Below are positions 37,127 through 39,269 of a stretch of 39,269 nt of DNA, one piece after another. Source of the DNA: Gammaproteobacteria bacterium (GTDB lineage: Bacteria > Pseudomonadota > Gammaproteobacteria > Pseudomonadales > Azotimanducaceae); contig JAPOTD010000031.1 in NCBI GenBank assembly GCA_026709365.1, positions 20,763 to 60,031 of the forward strand, read 5' to 3'. The position numbers were made by a program, and so were the translations under genes. Below the pieces are notes generated by a model, which did no database searches, had not been told where the DNA came from, and saw nothing but the letters and a program-made list of their open reading frames with translations. Numbering within the stretch: the stretch's first letter is position 1; every line of letters begins with the position of its first letter.

Positions 37127-39269
37127 ATGCGTCTTTCCACCAACATTGAGAGCATGGAGGACATCAGGTGGGCAAACGAATGTTACTGCCCAACTGACCA
37201 AGCCATGGAATTCGTTGGGGAACTGTCCACAAAGGCCCTTGCCGGTGGTGCCGCATTCGCGCTGGAGGGGCCATATGGGGTAGGAAAGTCATCCCTGCTG
37301 GCCTTCTTGCTGAATCAGGTTGCCAGTCCGATAGGTGAGCGTTCGTCGTCGTTTGCGTCCAAGCAGCTGCGTAAAACGAATTGCCCAGCGAGCCGATTGC
37401 GCACGGCGGGCGGGTTGGTTCCCTTGGCATTCACTGGCTCACTCGAAAGTCTCGCGTCGAAAATCCTCTCTTTCGCGGAAGACTTTGTCGAACGCAATCC
37501 GGACGCCGTAGGAACGGACGCCCTCCGCTCCTCGCTGTCCGCTTCCGCTGGCAAAAGCCCCCAAGCGGTGGCGGCGGAGTCTTTGAGGGCCTTTGCCAAG
37601 GCTATCCGCTCTAGCGGGGGCGCGGGCGTTCTCTTGGCCATTGATGAGTTCGGCAGGCATTTGGAACAGATGCTTGGCTCCGTGGGAGGCGCCGACCTCC
37701 ATCTACTTCAGGAACTCGCGGAGGCGGCCGGGCGCCCGGATGCGCCGCTAACCTTGGTTATAGTGCAGCACCATGGGCTGGACCACTACGCTGATAGGTT
37801 GCTCGGCGATGATCGAACAGAGTGGGAGAAGGTTCGGGGACGGTTCAGAGAGACGGTGCTTCAGAACTCCGAAACGGACACCGCCCACATCATTGCGGGT
37901 GCCCTGCGCTCCCTTCCCACAGATCACACCGGGCAGGCACCCGCCCCAATTGCGCTCGACAAGAGCAAGTCGGCCCCACCGTTGATGCGGGATCAGGTCT
38001 TCCTTGACGCATGCGTTTCCTGTCGTCCGCTACACCCCATGACCATCGCTTTGCTCGCACGACTTTCGCGCCTACTCGGCCAGCAGGACCGCACGGTTGT
38101 GGGCTGGCTGTCGTCGGAAAAGCCAGCGGGATATGCCGCCGCCCGGGATTCCGCATTGGGTGGATGGGTGCGTCCCGACGCTCTCTTCGACCACTTTTTC
38201 GCGGACGCTTTGAAAACCCCTTCAAACCCCGTGTTTGCCAAGCGGTTTGCCGCCATTTACGAGGCTTGGGAGCGTGTCGGCGATGACTTGGAGTCAGGGG
38301 CCCGTTCACTGTTAAAGGTGATGGCACTGCTCAGCTTTTGCAGCGGGCGCGGAATCTCCGCTAACCGGGGAGGTGCGCGCGCCTGCCTGCCTTCCGGCTT
38401 TCCCTTCAAGGCCAACATTGAGCGCTTGGTCAGCCGGGCCCTGCTTGTCTATCGCGAGTTCCGAGGCGAGTATGTCGTCTGGGACGGGAGTGACTACGAT
38501 GTCGTCGGCAGGATCGACGCGGAAATGTCCATGTTTGAACTGGACGCCGCCCTAGAGATGAACCAGAGGTTCGCTCGCGATGTGCTCGCCCACCGTCACT
38601 ACATCGAGACGGGAAACCGGCGCACGGCTCGCTTAGCGTGGCTGAATCCGGGTCAGCAGGTTCCCCCATCTTCTGGGGCGCCTCGCATCCTAGTTTGGCT
38701 CGACGCCCTCCCCGGAGGGGCAGCCTGCACTGGCATGGATGTTCGCGCCTACATTCCCTCTGCCGCCCTGATCCCTCACTTGAAGGCATGCGCTGCCATC
38801 CGGCGACTTTTGGAAGGCGATGCCGACCTTCTGGGCGATAAAGTGGCCGCTAAGGAGATGCGCATTCGTCTTGAGCACCACGATGGTGCGGTTTCGGCTC
38901 TTGTTGAAGATTGGCTCGCCTTGTCCAAGGCCGCATGGAGGATTGGGGACCATGAGTTTGCCTCAATGCAGGAAGCGGTGACCGCGGCAATGGACAAGGC
39001 GTATCCGATGGCTTTCGATCTCCACTTGGACATGTTCAACAGGGAGCAGTTGAGTGGGCCAGCAACTGCAGCCTTCAGGAAGCTCATTGAAGCCCTGTGC
39101 GGATCCCCGTCGGCGGAGAGGCTGGGTATTGAGCGATTCCCGGCCGAACGTATTCTTTACGAGGCGTTCATCAAGCGATGCCATTTGCATGTGAAGGATC
39201 GCGACGGAGCGTGGCGACTCACCATAAATGCGAGAGCAATGCCTGACAATCTTCGGCAGATATTGTCGG
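37127..39269 (+). CDS. Large P-loop NTPase of putative defence operon, 3' end beyond window
   Basis: The frame is open for 714 codons from ATG 37127 to the window edge, with no stop. Walker A is GPYGVGKSS at residues 48-56, directly after the strand AAFALEG. Walker B is LLAIDEFG with Asp173-Glu174. Residues about 300-330 read RPLHPMTIALLARLSRLLGQQDRTVVGWLS; as I recall, large NTPases of defence islands carry a similar HPxTxxLLxxLSRxxGQxxRT block. The later part is helical (for example KACAAIRRLLEGDADLLGDK) with no nuclease motif seen so far. It resembles STAND/AAA-type ATPases of the BrxC/DUF499 size class rather than a helicase: no SAT or QxxGRxxR motif was found. It is coupled to the DUF4007 gene. 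Role in defence is inferred from partner and location. Confidence 0.75.
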   Translation, partial: MRLSTNIESMEDIRWANECYCPTDQAMEFVGELSTKALAGGAAFALEGPYGVGKSSLLAFLLNQVASPIGERSSSFASKQLRKTNCPASRLRTAGGLVPLAFTGSLESLASKILSFAEDFVERNPDAVGTDALRSSLSASAGKSPQAVAAESLRAFAKAIRSSGGAGVLLAIDEFGRHLEQMLGSVGGADLHLLQELAEAAGRPDAPLTLVIVQHHGLDHYADRLLGDDRTEWEKVRGRFRETVLQNSETDTAHIIAGALRSLPTDHTGQAPAPIALDKSKSAPPLMRDQVFLDACVSCRPLHPMTIALLARLSRLLGQQDRTVVGWLSSEKPAGYAAARDSALGGWVRPDALFDHFFADALKTPSNPVFAKRFAAIYEAWERVGDDLESGARSLLKVMALLSFCSGRGISANRGGARACLPSGFPFKANIERLVSRALLVYREFRGEYVVWDGSDYDVVGRIDAEMSMFELDAALEMNQRFARDVLAHRHYIETGNRRTARLAWLNPGQQVPPSSGAPRILVWLDALPGGAACTGMDVRAYIPSAALIPHLKACAAIRRLLEGDADLLGDKVAAKEMRIRLEHHDGAVSALVEDWLALSKAAWRIGDHEFASMQEAVTAAMDKAYPMAFDLHLDMFNREQLSGPATAAFRKLIEALCGSPSAERLGIERFPAERILYEAFIKRCHLHVKDRDGAWRLTINARAMPDNLRQILS

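Overview
The window comes from the chromosome of a GC-rich bacterium, most likely a gammaproteobacterium. The main evidence is the block ftsH-glmM-tpiA-secG-tRNA-Leu(GAG)-tRNA-fMet-rimP-nusA-infB-rbfA-truB-rpsO-pnp (20734-34485), which follows the order known from Escherichia and Pseudomonas relatives. The tRNA pair leuU/metY sits at its usual place, and folP is absent between ftsH and glmM. Several secreted proteins are built from eukaryote-like modules (fibronectin III, cadherin, Calx-beta, leucine-rich repeats). Together with many short dispersed repeats, these suggest an environmental or host-associated lineage; this is an inference.

Layout. 1-1090: the 5' part of an IS110-family element on the minus strand. 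Its transposase is cut by the window edge, and its non-coding upstream end carries a 34-bp perfect palindrome. 1648-14614: a plus-strand cluster of export-targeted proteins. It holds a small secreted protein, a 3148-residue modular cysteine-rich surface protein, and a 992-residue lipoprotein with thrombospondin type 3-like repeats, leucine-rich repeats and a HEIMH metallopeptidase-like motif. 14607-15416: a short-chain dehydrogenase. 15549-16336: a probable two-gene toxin-antitoxin module. 16583-20434: paaABCDE, the complete ring-1,2-phenylacetyl-CoA epoxidase operon. 20734-34485: the housekeeping block, covering membrane protein quality control, amino-sugar synthesis, glycolysis, protein export, initiator tRNA, transcription and translation factors, ribosome maturation, tRNA pseudouridylation, ribosomal protein S15 and RNA degradation. 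34936-39269: an accessory segment with an Rpn/YhgA-like PD-(D/E)XK protein, then a DUF4007 protein 9 bp upstream of a large P-loop NTPase that runs off the right edge.

How the parts relate. The paa genes form one enzyme: PaaA and PaaC build the oxygenase core, PaaB bridges, PaaE supplies electrons and PaaD helps cofactor maturation. The rimP-to-pnp genes form the classical transcription/translation operon, probably driven by a strong promoter just upstream of the initiator tRNA. The DUF4007-NTPase pair looks like the first two genes of a larger defence or DNA-modification operon and is the best candidate for a poorly described system here.

Striking non-coding features are a (CAACAG)8 tract between rpsO and pnp, a 47-bp unit present three times across the paaB-paaC junction, two families of palindromic dispersed repeats, and an initiator tRNA with a U1/U72 mismatch in place of the usual C1/A72.
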